A stretch of DNA of 5,789 bases from Saprospirales bacterium (GTDB lineage Bacteria > Bacteroidota > Bacteroidia > Chitinophagales > Saprospiraceae): assembly GCA_003448025.1 (NCBI GenBank), contig DLXL01000432.1:511-6299 (forward strand). Reading direction: 5' to 3'. Within the stretch, counting starts at the first letter, position 1. The number at the start of each line of letters is the position of its first letter. A program made the translations under genes and the position numbers. The notes beneath the pieces were generated by a model. That model did no database searches, had not been told where the DNA came from, and was given only the letters and a program-made list of their open reading frames with translations. Of the stretch, positions 1-5,789 are shown piece by piece.

Positions 1-2
1 CC

Positions 3-3000
3 GGTTGGAATCTAACCCAGACCGTTAATCAGCACACTATAAAGCCCTGTGAGCCTTCTACGGAACCCAAAAAATTCAATTATTCCATGCGTATCGCCAG
101 GGAAAACATGTTCCCAAATGAAGTGCGTCCATTAGGATGGATATCCGATTATGGCCAAACGAATCCTGAGGGCTTGGAATTATTGTCGGCCAAACTGGAG
201 TCTCTTACCTTACAGGATAATACTCCATGGTTAAATAACATTCCGTTACCCTTTACGCAGTCGCCATTGAATTTACAGGTAGATTTTTCACCTGTTTTTT
301 CAGAACCCATTGATGAAGGTTTTACGCTTGGCGCTTCCCTGGCTTTCAAACCTGATTGTCAGTTTTCATTACCGGATAGCTCCATTCAATTTCTTCAAAC
401 CAGGTTTAATGGTTGCCTGAATGTAGATACTATGATAAGGTATGACACCATTCGCAACCCCATTGGCTTTTTTGCCAATACCCCAAGGTTATCGATTATA
501 ACCAACGACAGTGTAGTAAACTCACCCACCAGAGGATTTGACCTTGATTTTACACTCAAAAATGCACTGGTATCTCCTGCTCCCTTCGGCTGGATTTATG
601 TGGACGCTCCTTCCGGCCTGATCAATCAGCTGAAATTGTTCCAAATGCCGCAGAATCAGCCAATTTCTGGCAATAATGGATTTTTTGGACTCAATCAATT
701 TGGCGGACTAACCAGTAAAAACTTCAGGATTACCGGCGAAAACCTTTCCTGCGACCTGGACTCTCTGTACATCTACTTTGGCTGGAGTTGCGATCCTATC
801 CAGCAAATAGCTGATGCATCCTGTGGCATAGATACCATACTCATTCTGCTTAATCTGGAACGTCCGGAACTGGAGCTGGATATCATGGAAGAGCCAGATC
901 AAATATCTCTATGTGAGGAATCAGACTGGTTTGAATTTGAAGTATATAATGCCAAGTTCGGCTATGCGTATGAGTTGCTTTCTACCCTGAAACTGCCCCC
1001 CGGACTGCAAATTGCCCCCGGAACCTGCCAAATTTCCTATCCGGAAGGGTCTCCATGGGTCAACATTCCAAACCCGCAGGAAACCAACCCCAATTTCTAT
1101 GAATGGCAGGTGAGCGATTTGTTGCCGGCAGTAGCTTTGAGCGGCCTTCCCGGCTTCAACCTGGCGCCTCAGAATTCCTTCAGAATTAGGTTCAAAGTAG
1201 TTGCAGAGTGTGGTTTTGTAGCGAATACGCCTATCGTATATGGCACCACTGGAACTGAGCCATGTGGCAGGCAGGCAAATGTGTTAAATAAGCTTGGAGA
1301 ACCTTTGGATGTTGTTGGCGTAACGCCAAGTTATGGTGTGCAAATCAATATTCAGCCAATTGGCAATTTGGCTGATGGTTGTGGCGAGATTCAAGAATTT
1401 GAAGTAAACATGCAATTACTGGGCACTCCATCACCCACCGACAGTGTTTATGTCAGCTTACCACAGGGTGTTCTCATTTTACCCACTTCTTATCTGCCAG
1501 GTACCAATGCGCCAACCGGGCCATTGGTGATCAATCCGCAGGGATTTCAATTACCACTGCCTATTCTACAGGGAGGAGGACCGGTCAGCTTTCGTTTTAA
1601 GGTGGGTTATGATGGGATAGCTGGTTGTTCTGATAAAATACTTCAGGTGCAAACCCGTGTTCGAACAGAAGCGTTTTGTGCAAGCCTTGGCGCCCCATGC
1701 GTGGTGTATGTGGCAACTGGAGAATCTATTTGGAATATTAATGTCGAGCACCCAACTTTGGTAATAACCAGTGCTGATTTTATACTTACCAATGGTGAAA
1801 CACAAGGTGAAATTACGGTTACTAACAGTGGGGATATTCCAGCAAAATGGGCATCCGTGAACTTTTACCATGATGTAAATGCCGACGGAGTTGTGGATGC
1901 CGGAGATGTACTTTTAGGCAATTTGTATAATCCCGGTCTGTTATTGCCAGGAGATGCCATTACCTTAGAAGGTACAATTCCCGGACTGGATTCGCAGGGG
2001 TGGTGTAATTTGTTGATTGTATTGCCAGCCTATGATAACTGTTTGTGTTCAGATCAAATTTTTCAACCGGAACAATGGCAGATTGCACATGCAGAATTGA
2101 AGTTTTGCGCTTTGGAGCCGGTCCAATTGGGTATTCCTGGTCAAATTGACTATACATACCTGTGGCAGGCAAATTCCGGAATTTCCTGTCTGACTTGTCC
2201 AACGATCACCTTTACGCCAGATTCCAGCATCAACTTAAATACTCCGATTGAGTTGGAGCTTACAGAAATGGATGGCAACTGTATCGTTCGGCATAGTTTC
2301 CTGCTTTCCTTCAGTACGGTAGCAGGAATTACAGCCTCTGACCAGACCGTTTGTAAAGGCCAGTCGTTTTCTTTATCAGCGATTCCGACTTCCGGTGAAA
2401 CTTATTTCTGGGCAGGTTCCGGCATTATTGATCCTACACAAGCAACCCAAACAATTCTGGCGCAAAACAACAGTACATATGCCGTAACCATTTCTTTTGC
2501 CAATGGTTGTACTGCTTCAAAATCTATTGATATTCTGGTATTAGAACCAGACACCTTAGTACTGCCGGGTTTAATTACCTGTCAGGGCGTACCCGTTGAT
2601 ATAATGGGCAACGTGACCGAAACGCCCGGCACTTACCAGCTTTTGCTGAGTAACAGTCAGGGTTGCGACAGTCTGGTGTTTCAAAGTCTGGCAATTAACC
2701 CACCCGTACAAACGGTTGAAAACTTTACATTCTGTTTGGGCGATACCCTGAAAAATGTACTCGATACATTCTTTACCACCAGCGGGCAGGTTTGCCGGAC
2801 ATTACAGGGCCTGAACGGCTGCGATAGTGTGCATTGTGCTATCATTACTGCGGTGGATCCGCCAGATTTGCCCGTACAAGACACCCTTTATGTAGATTAT
2901 GGACAGCTCATTACCCTGAGCGGGCCATCTGGCTTTGAAACGTATTGGTGGACGCCTGCTCCCACCCCTCCCTGTGATGATTGCTCAGAGGTGACCTACC

Positions 3001-3380
3001 CTGCAGACTCCACCGCGTATCAGGAATACCGATTACAGGTAATCGATGCGAATGGATGTTTGGGTGAATTGATTTTCCGGGTATTGGTGTTGCCTCCTTG
3101 TTCTCCGGATAGCTTGCATATACCAAATGCCTTTACACCAAATGGTGACGGCGCAAACGATGTATTCCGTGTGGTCCCATACGAAAGCTCAGAGGTGGTT
3201 AGCAGCCTGGAAATCTACAACCGCTGGGGACAAAAAGTTTATGAGAACTTTGGAAACTCCTCCTGGGATGGCACTATTAACGGCCAACCTGCATCTTCAG
3301 ACGTTTATGTCTACATTGTAACTGTAAAGTGCGGGGAATTGGTAGGAAAAAGAGTGGGCGATGTAACACTGCTTAGGTGA
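3..3380 (+). CDS. Large secreted multi-domain protein with T9SS type B (CHU_C) C-terminal domain; 5' end outside the window
   Basis: Only the C-terminal 1,125 residues are visible. The frame has no stop from base 3 onward, and the ATG at 87 has no ribosome site or signal peptide after it, so it is very likely internal; residue numbers here count from that ATG. The modules, in order, are: an N-terminal stretch I do not recognise; two diverged DUF11-like beta-sandwich units (about 283-410 and 437-545); a CARDB-like unit (about 574-680) with a calcium-loop motif DVNADGVVDAGD at 596-607; CHU-type Ig/PKD-like units (672-742 and 750-822) with C..C and NGC motifs; two ~51-residue GCDS repeats (826-928); another Ig-like unit with CDDC (about 931-1005); and a gliding-motility-associated C-terminal domain (1012-1097). 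That last domain (PNAFTPNGDG, IYNRWGQKVY, WDG) is known in Bacteroidota to direct passage through T9SS to the cell surface or medium. Expected role: adhesin or structural surface protein; the ligand is unknown. A bidirectional terminator follows the stop. Confidence 0.9.
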   Translation, partial: GWNLTQTVNQHTIKPCEPSTEPKKFNYSMRIARENMFPNEVRPLGWISDYGQTNPEGLELLSAKLESLTLQDNTPWLNNIPLPFTQSPLNLQVDFSPVFSEPIDEGFTLGASLAFKPDCQFSLPDSSIQFLQTRFNGCLNVDTMIRYDTIRNPIGFFANTPRLSIITNDSVVNSPTRGFDLDFTLKNALVSPAPFGWIYVDAPSGLINQLKLFQMPQNQPISGNNGFFGLNQFGGLTSKNFRITGENLSCDLDSLYIYFGWSCDPIQQIADASCGIDTILILLNLERPELELDIMEEPDQISLCEESDWFEFEVYNAKFGYAYELLSTLKLPPGLQIAPGTCQISYPEGSPWVNIPNPQETNPNFYEWQVSDLLPAVALSGLPGFNLAPQNSFRIRFKVVAECGFVANTPIVYGTTGTEPCGRQANVLNKLGEPLDVVGVTPSYGVQINIQPIGNLADGCGEIQEFEVNMQLLGTPSPTDSVYVSLPQGVLILPTSYLPGTNAPTGPLVINPQGFQLPLPILQGGGPVSFRFKVGYDGIAGCSDKILQVQTRVRTEAFCASLGAPCVVYVATGESIWNINVEHPTLVITSADFILTNGETQGEITVTNSGDIPAKWASVNFYHDVNADGVVDAGDVLLGNLYNPGLLLPGDAITLEGTIPGLDSQGWCNLLIVLPAYDNCLCSDQIFQPEQWQIAHAELKFCALEPVQLGIPGQIDYTYLWQANSGISCLTCPTITFTPDSSINLNTPIELELTEMDGNCIVRHSFLLSFSTVAGITASDQTVCKGQSFSLSAIPTSGETYFWAGSGIIDPTQATQTILAQNNSTYAVTISFANGCTASKSIDILVLEPDTLVLPGLITCQGVPVDIMGNVTETPGTYQLLLSNSQGCDSLVFQSLAINPPVQTVENFTFCLGDTLKNVLDTFFTTSGQVCRTLQGLNGCDSVHCAIITAVDPPDLPVQDTLYVDYGQLITLSGPSGFETYWWTPAPTPPCDDCSEVTYPADSTAYQEYRLQVIDANGCLGELIFRVLVLPPCSPDSLHIPNAFTPNGDGANDVFRVVPYESSEVVSSLEIYNRWGQKVYENFGNSSWDGTINGQPASSDVYVYIVTVKCGELVGKRVGDVTLLR
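1872..1907 (+). other. EF-hand/dockerin-like calcium-binding loop inside the large surface protein
   Basis: The encoded 12 residues DVNADGVVDAGD have acidic or amide side chains at loop positions 1, 3, 5, 9 and 12 and glycine at 6, the classic pattern of a calcium loop. It lies in a CARDB/DUF11-like beta-sandwich module, as seen in many bacterial surface proteins such as SdrD B-type repeats. There is one copy only, so it is not a true dockerin, which needs a pair. Calcium binding that stiffens the module is an inference. Confidence 0.6.
2562..2870 (+). repeat. Two tandem ~51-residue GCDS-type protein repeats
   Basis: The encoded segments at about residues 826-877 and 878-928 (numbered from the ATG at 87) share the order: Cys-x-Gly, a Gly-rich turn, a short hydrophobic strand, then GCDSL or GCDSV and another strand. 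The conserved cysteines (832 and 883) are 51 residues apart and the GCDS motifs (859 and 911) 52 apart. Such repeats are common in long T9SS-exported proteins of Bacteroidota and probably form small beta modules. The copies are clearly diverged, so recent duplication is unlikely. Confidence 0.7.
3120..3377 (+). other. Gliding-motility-associated C-terminal domain (CHU_C, T9SS type B sorting signal)
   Basis: The last ~86 residues carry the family's hallmarks: IPNAFTPNGDG at the start, VFRV, then LEIYNRWGQKVYE, a WDG motif, a YVYIV strand and a final strand VGKRVGDVTLLR. The length agrees with the family's usual 85-90 residues and the domain sits exactly at the C-terminus, as expected. It marks the protein as T9SS cargo. 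The name 'gliding motility-associated' is historical and does not show that this cell glides. Confidence 0.93.
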
Positions 3381-3388
3381 TATGAGGT

Positions 3389-3437
3389 AAAAAACGAAGC
3401 ATGGGCCGCCCCGAATTTGGGGTGGCCCATGTTTTTT
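3389..3437. terminator. Bidirectional rho-independent terminator between convergent genes
   Basis: Bases 3400-3412 pair with 3419-3431 in a 13-bp stem with a single G-U wobble, around a 6-base loop (gaattt). The stem is followed on the + strand at once by six T (3432-3437), ideal for ending the large + strand gene that stops at 3380. Six A at 3389-3394 give a U run for transcripts coming from the - strand Kelch gene, though four to five bases away from the stem, so the - direction may be weaker. It is centrally placed in the 78-bp convergent spacer. Confidence 0.9.
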
Positions 3438-3458
3438 GTTGACCTTAAAGAAGATTCT

Positions 3459-4682
3459 TTACCGGATAAATCGCCCCTGGTAGTGTTGTTTCTCTGTAAT
3501 GACCTCAATGGTATACATACCGGTTGGAATTGGGTTCAGCAACACCTGCCGATTGGTAGAAATACCGGATTGAACCACCTGGCCAGTCGCATTCAGAATA
3601 TGGAACTGAAAAGCTCCTTCAATCTCCGTAGCAATGGTTAATTGATCGGTAGCCGGATTGGGGAACACCTGCAATGGCTGTACCACTGGTGCAGAAGTGT
3701 AAGAAGGCGCCGGAAATTCGTAGGCCCAAAGATCGGTCATGTTTTCTGAGCTGCCATCACTTAAAAGAGCCGTACCACCGGTAGCATAAACGGTGTTCCC
3801 AATAACAAAAGAGCCGGGAGCCCAACGTCCGCTGCCGGGCCAGGATGGAAGTTGCTTCCAGCTATCCAGTTCCGGGGTGTATTCCCAGAGTTCTCCCTCT
3901 TCTAAATAATAGTGGTCTTCACCTTCTCCAGAGAGTACATATCCTTTGCCATTCAAAGAAAACTGCGTGCCGGCAACCCGCTTTTCGCCTGGAAAATCTT
4001 CCATGCGCTCCCATGTATTTGTTTGAGGGTCATACCGATGTAAGTCATTATAAATAGTGGAGCCACCTACATTAACGCTTCCATGGCCAAAGGCTATGTA
4101 CACCATTCCATTTATCGAAAAGTGATATGGGTGGTGCCTCTTGAAGGAAGGAAAATCGGGTCTTTGCGTCCATTTATCAGTTTGAATATCGTACTCCCAA
4201 AAGTCATTGAGATTTCCCATAGAGCTTCCACCGGCGCCTACATATATTTTGCCATTCGCTTCTACCATCGCAGGGTGTCCTCTGCCATCACAATCGCAGG
4301 TGGTTTTTTCTGTCCAGATTCCAGTAGCCGGATCATATTCCCACAAGTCAGCCATATCTGAAGTAGGTCCAAAACCAAAACCCATGTATGCTTTATTGTT
4401 GTATACCACTGCATAGGCGTAACTTCTGGGCGGCCCTGGGAAACTGGGTAATGCCTCCCATTTATCTGCTACGGGGTCATATCTGTAAAAATCGCTTAAA
4501 TATGGATTTTGCGTGGCACTTCCACCCAGCATATAACCATATCCACCAATGGAAAAGGTTACTGGATGGTGTCTGCCAAAAACGGTATCAGGAAGAGAAG
4601 CTTTTTGCACCCAATTTTGGCTCATCGCTGTGTGCGTGTTCCAAATCAGCAGACAGGAAAAGAGTAGTTTTTGAAAAGTCAT
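3459..4682 (-). CDS. Secreted Kelch-repeat six-bladed beta-propeller protein with T9SS type A sorting domain
   Basis: This 407-residue protein begins MTFQKLLFSC, a typical signal peptide ending near SQ at residues 21-22. The reading frame stays open to an ATG at 4793, but that would bury the signal peptide behind 37 polar residues, so the ATG at 4682 is preferred. Six Kelch repeats span about 44-322, each with the strand-GxG, DLWEYDP-type and W motifs (for example DFYRYDPVADKW, DLWEYDPATGIW, DFWEYDIQTDKW, DLHRYDPQTNTW). The sixth lacks its last strand, which the N-terminal NWVQKASLP (23-31) can supply. Residues 337-407 form a Por_Secre_tail domain (VFPNPATDQLTI, LNATGQVV, PTGMYTIEV), the type A T9SS signal, so the protein should be exported and anchored on the surface or released. 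The propeller probably binds a protein or glycan; no catalytic residues can be named. It is divergent from the receptor gene and convergent with the large surface-protein gene. Confidence 0.93.
   Translation of the reverse strand: MTFQKLLFSCLLIWNTHTAMSQNWVQKASLPDTVFGRHHPVTFSIGGYGYMLGGSATQNPYLSDFYRYDPVADKWEALPSFPGPPRSYAYAVVYNNKAYMGFGFGPTSDMADLWEYDPATGIWTEKTTCDCDGRGHPAMVEANGKIYVGAGGSSMGNLNDFWEYDIQTDKWTQRPDFPSFKRHHPYHFSINGMVYIAFGHGSVNVGGSTIYNDLHRYDPQTNTWERMEDFPGEKRVAGTQFSLNGKGYVLSGEGEDHYYLEEGELWEYTPELDSWKQLPSWPGSGRWAPGSFVIGNTVYATGGTALLSDGSSENMTDLWAYEFPAPSYTSAPVVQPLQVFPNPATDQLTIATEIEGAFQFHILNATGQVVQSGISTNRQVLLNPIPTGMYTIEVITEKQHYQGRFIR
3462..3674 (-). other. Por_Secre_tail type A T9SS sorting domain of the Kelch protein
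   Basis: Encoded residues 337-407 show the expected features: VFPNPATDQLTI at the start, a central HILNATGQVVQSG strand pair, then IPTGMYTIEVITE and a last basic strand ending GRFIR. Known T9SS type A signals have this layout and are removed by the sortase PorU as the cargo is attached to A-LPS or released. Neither the translocon nor PorU is encoded in this window, so they must lie elsewhere in the genome. Confidence 0.9.
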
Positions 4683-4863
4683 GATGTAATTTGAATTTGA
4701 TTTGCCCAATGAAACCAAGGTAATGCAATAAGGTTCGCTTGAACGATTCATACCCTCAAAATTGCTACTCAGATTCAAAATTGTACCACCCACAGGTATT
4801 CACTTTCCAGGGCATCACCCTTGCCGGATGTTTGTGCCATCATTCATTCAAAAACAACTGGCT
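4683..4863. promoter_or_regulatory. Divergent intergenic region, probable promoters of the Kelch and receptor genes
   Basis: These 181 bases separate two start codons that point away from each other, so promoters for both genes should lie here. The Bacteroidota -7 consensus is TAnnTTTG. On the + strand GATGTTTG (4827-4834) matches all but the first base and sits about 30 bases before the receptor start. On the - strand CAATTTTG occurs twice (4757-4764 and 4776-4783), again one base off. I see no convincing -33 TTTG at proper spacing for either. No Shine-Dalgarno sequence precedes either ATG, as is usual in this phylum. Exact promoter positions are therefore weak. Confidence 0.4.
4756..4783. 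repeat. 9-bp direct repeat TCAAAATTG at 19-bp spacing
   Basis: TCAAAATTG occurs at 4756-4764 and again at 4775-4783, 19 bases from start to start (nearly two helical turns), upstream of the Kelch gene. It could be a pair of regulator half-sites or, read on the - strand, tandem -7-like elements. The region is AT-rich and a chance pair of this length is not very unlikely, so the function is unproven. Confidence 0.35.
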
Positions 4864-5789
4864 ATGCAAACGAAAGCATTACTGATCCTTATATCAGTAT
4901 TATTTATTCCCAACTTTATTTTTTCTCAAAACCAGACTATCCGGGGCTGGGTTCTTGACCAACAATCTGAATCGCCACTGATTGGCGCAATGATTCAGGT
5001 ATTGGATCAGGAACCCACCATCGGGGCTATGACCGATGCAGAAGGTGGATTCGTTCTGAAAAATGTTCCTGTTGGTCGGCAGGGCTTACGGGTAACTTAT
5101 CTCGGTTACGAATCCCAAAATCTGCCAAACATTCTTATCACTGCAGGAAAAGAGGTGGTCCTGACCATCAAACTGGTAGAATCTTTTACCACCATGCAGG
5201 AAGTAGTGGTAACTGCCCAGGTGAATAAGGACAAAGCCATTAATGATCTGGCCACCATTTCAGCACGCCAATTCAATACGGAAGAAGTGAGTCGCTACTC
5301 TGGTGGCAGGAATGATGTTGGCAGGCTGGTTGCAAACTTTGCCGGCGTTGCTGCAAGTAACGACGCCCGCAATGACATCATTATACGCGGCAATACGCCC
5401 ACCGGAGTTCTCTGGCGATTGGAAGGTATTCCCATTCCGAGTCCCAACCACTACTCCACCCTTGGCACTACAGGAGGGCCGGTTTCAGCATTAAACCCCA
5501 ACATGATTGGGAATTCTGATTTTTTAACCTCTGCATTCCCGGCTGAATATGGGAATGCTACTGCAGGTGTTTTTGATATTAATTTACGTACGGGTAACCG
5601 GGAAAGGTTTGAATTTATGGGCCAGTTGGGCGCATTTACAGGAATGGAAGCTGCAGTTGAAGGGCCATTACGAAATGGAAAAGGATCGTTTATAATGGCC
5701 TATCGCCATTCCTATGTAGAGATTGCAGGGGCAGCTGGGCTTAATGTGAGCACATCTGCCAACCCTAAATACAAGGATCTAACTTTAAA
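4864..5789 (+). CDS. TonB-dependent outer-membrane receptor with CarboxypepD_reg-like N-terminal domain; 3' end outside the window
   Basis: The first 308 residues are visible and the frame is open at the right edge. It starts MQTKALLILISVLF, a signal peptide ending near FSQ at residues 20-22. Residues ~25-105 form a carboxypeptidase-regulatory-like beta-sandwich (RGWVLDQ, SPLIGAMIQV, DAEGGFVLKNVPVG, LRVTYLGYES), and EVVVTA at 113-118 is the usual joint to the plug. The plug (~130-240) shows IIIRGNTPTGVLWRLEGIPI at 172-191, then PNHYS, SDFLTSAFPAEYGN and AGVFDINLRTGN; barrel strands begin after about 245. Family members are commonly 750-950 residues, so about a third is present. It imports an unknown substrate across the outer membrane using TonB/ExbBD energy. 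It lacks the SusC hallmark VVVGYG and no SusD is seen, although what lies downstream is unknown. An in-frame ATG at 4828 exists, but the 4864 start gives a cleaner signal peptide. Confidence 0.93.
   Translation, partial: MQTKALLILISVLFIPNFIFSQNQTIRGWVLDQQSESPLIGAMIQVLDQEPTIGAMTDAEGGFVLKNVPVGRQGLRVTYLGYESQNLPNILITAGKEVVLTIKLVESFTTMQEVVVTAQVNKDKAINDLATISARQFNTEEVSRYSGGRNDVGRLVANFAGVAASNDARNDIIIRGNTPTGVLWRLEGIPIPSPNHYSTLGTTGGPVSALNPNMIGNSDFLTSAFPAEYGNATAGVFDINLRTGNRERFEFMGQLGAFTGMEAAVEGPLRNGKGSFIMAYRHSYVEIAGAAGLNVSTSANPKYKDLTL

Noticed and set aside
1872..1907. Dockerin domain (cellulosome)
   Set aside because: Only one calcium loop and no second copy or flanking helices; better explained as a loop in a beta-sandwich module.
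1566..2202. Open frames on the - strand opposite the large surface protein
   Set aside because: Shadows of a coding strand with clear domain structure; no start signals or recognisable products.
1..3530. 11-base match ccggttggaat at 1-11 and 3520-3530
   Set aside because: A few 11-base matches are expected by chance in a window of this size; the copies lie in unrelated coding contexts.
3417..3641. Open frame on the + strand opposite the end of the Kelch gene
   Set aside because: Begins inside the terminator hairpin and is antisense to the well-supported sorting domain; the protein has no recognisable feature.
4653..4661. Possible lipobox (LFSC, Cys10) in the Kelch signal peptide
   Set aside because: The cysteine is too close to the N-terminus and the hydrophobic segment continues beyond it; a T9SS tail also argues against a lipoprotein.
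4083..4684. Overlapping open frames on the + strand opposite the Kelch gene
   Set aside because: Antisense to clear Kelch repeats, of low complexity with no domain, and no promoter or ribosome site.
5260..5494. Short open frames on both strands within the receptor gene
   Set aside because: They overlap the conserved plug domain of the receptor in other frames.
4864..5789. SusC-family starch/polysaccharide receptor call
   Set aside because: The SusC motif after the regulatory domain is absent and no SusD gene is visible, so only the general TonB-dependent receptor call is supported.

Overview
The window looks like chromosomal DNA from a member of the Bacteroidota, most likely a Saprospiraceae- or Chitinophaga-like lineage. 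This is inferred from protein content only. Two genes end in the two known kinds of type IX secretion (T9SS) sorting domain, a third is a TonB-dependent receptor with a carboxypeptidase-regulatory-like N-terminal domain, and no start codon has a clear Shine-Dalgarno sequence. There is no RNA gene, mobile element or CRISPR array that I can support.

Layout. (1) From the left edge to 3380 on the + strand lies the 3' part of a very large, multi-domain secreted protein. Its frame is open to the window edge, so the true start is outside. It is a chain of cysteine-containing Ig/PKD-like modules ending in a gliding-motility-associated (CHU_C, type B) C-terminal domain. (2) 3381-3458 is a short convergent spacer holding a strong GC-rich hairpin flanked by A and T runs, a probable terminator serving both strands. 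(3) 3459-4682 on the - strand encodes a 407-residue secreted Kelch protein: signal peptide, six-bladed beta-propeller, and a type A (Por_Secre_tail) sorting domain. (4) 4683-4863 is a 181-bp divergent intergenic region that probably holds the promoters of the flanking genes; it contains a 9-bp direct repeat at 19-bp spacing. (5) 4864 to the right edge on the + strand is the first ~308 residues of a TonB-dependent outer-membrane receptor (signal peptide, CarboxypepD_reg-like domain, plug and start of the barrel), cut off by the window end.

All three proteins would act at or beyond the outer membrane. Two would be exported by the Sec pathway and then T9SS; the third would be an outer-membrane active-transport channel driven by TonB/ExbBD. 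The gene directions (convergent, then divergent) mean that none of the three shares an operon with another in the window, so a joint function is not shown by the layout. I found no convincing previously undescribed system. The points most worth a second look are the truncated giant surface protein, the side-by-side type A and type B T9SS cargos, the circularly closed propeller and the divergent promoter region.
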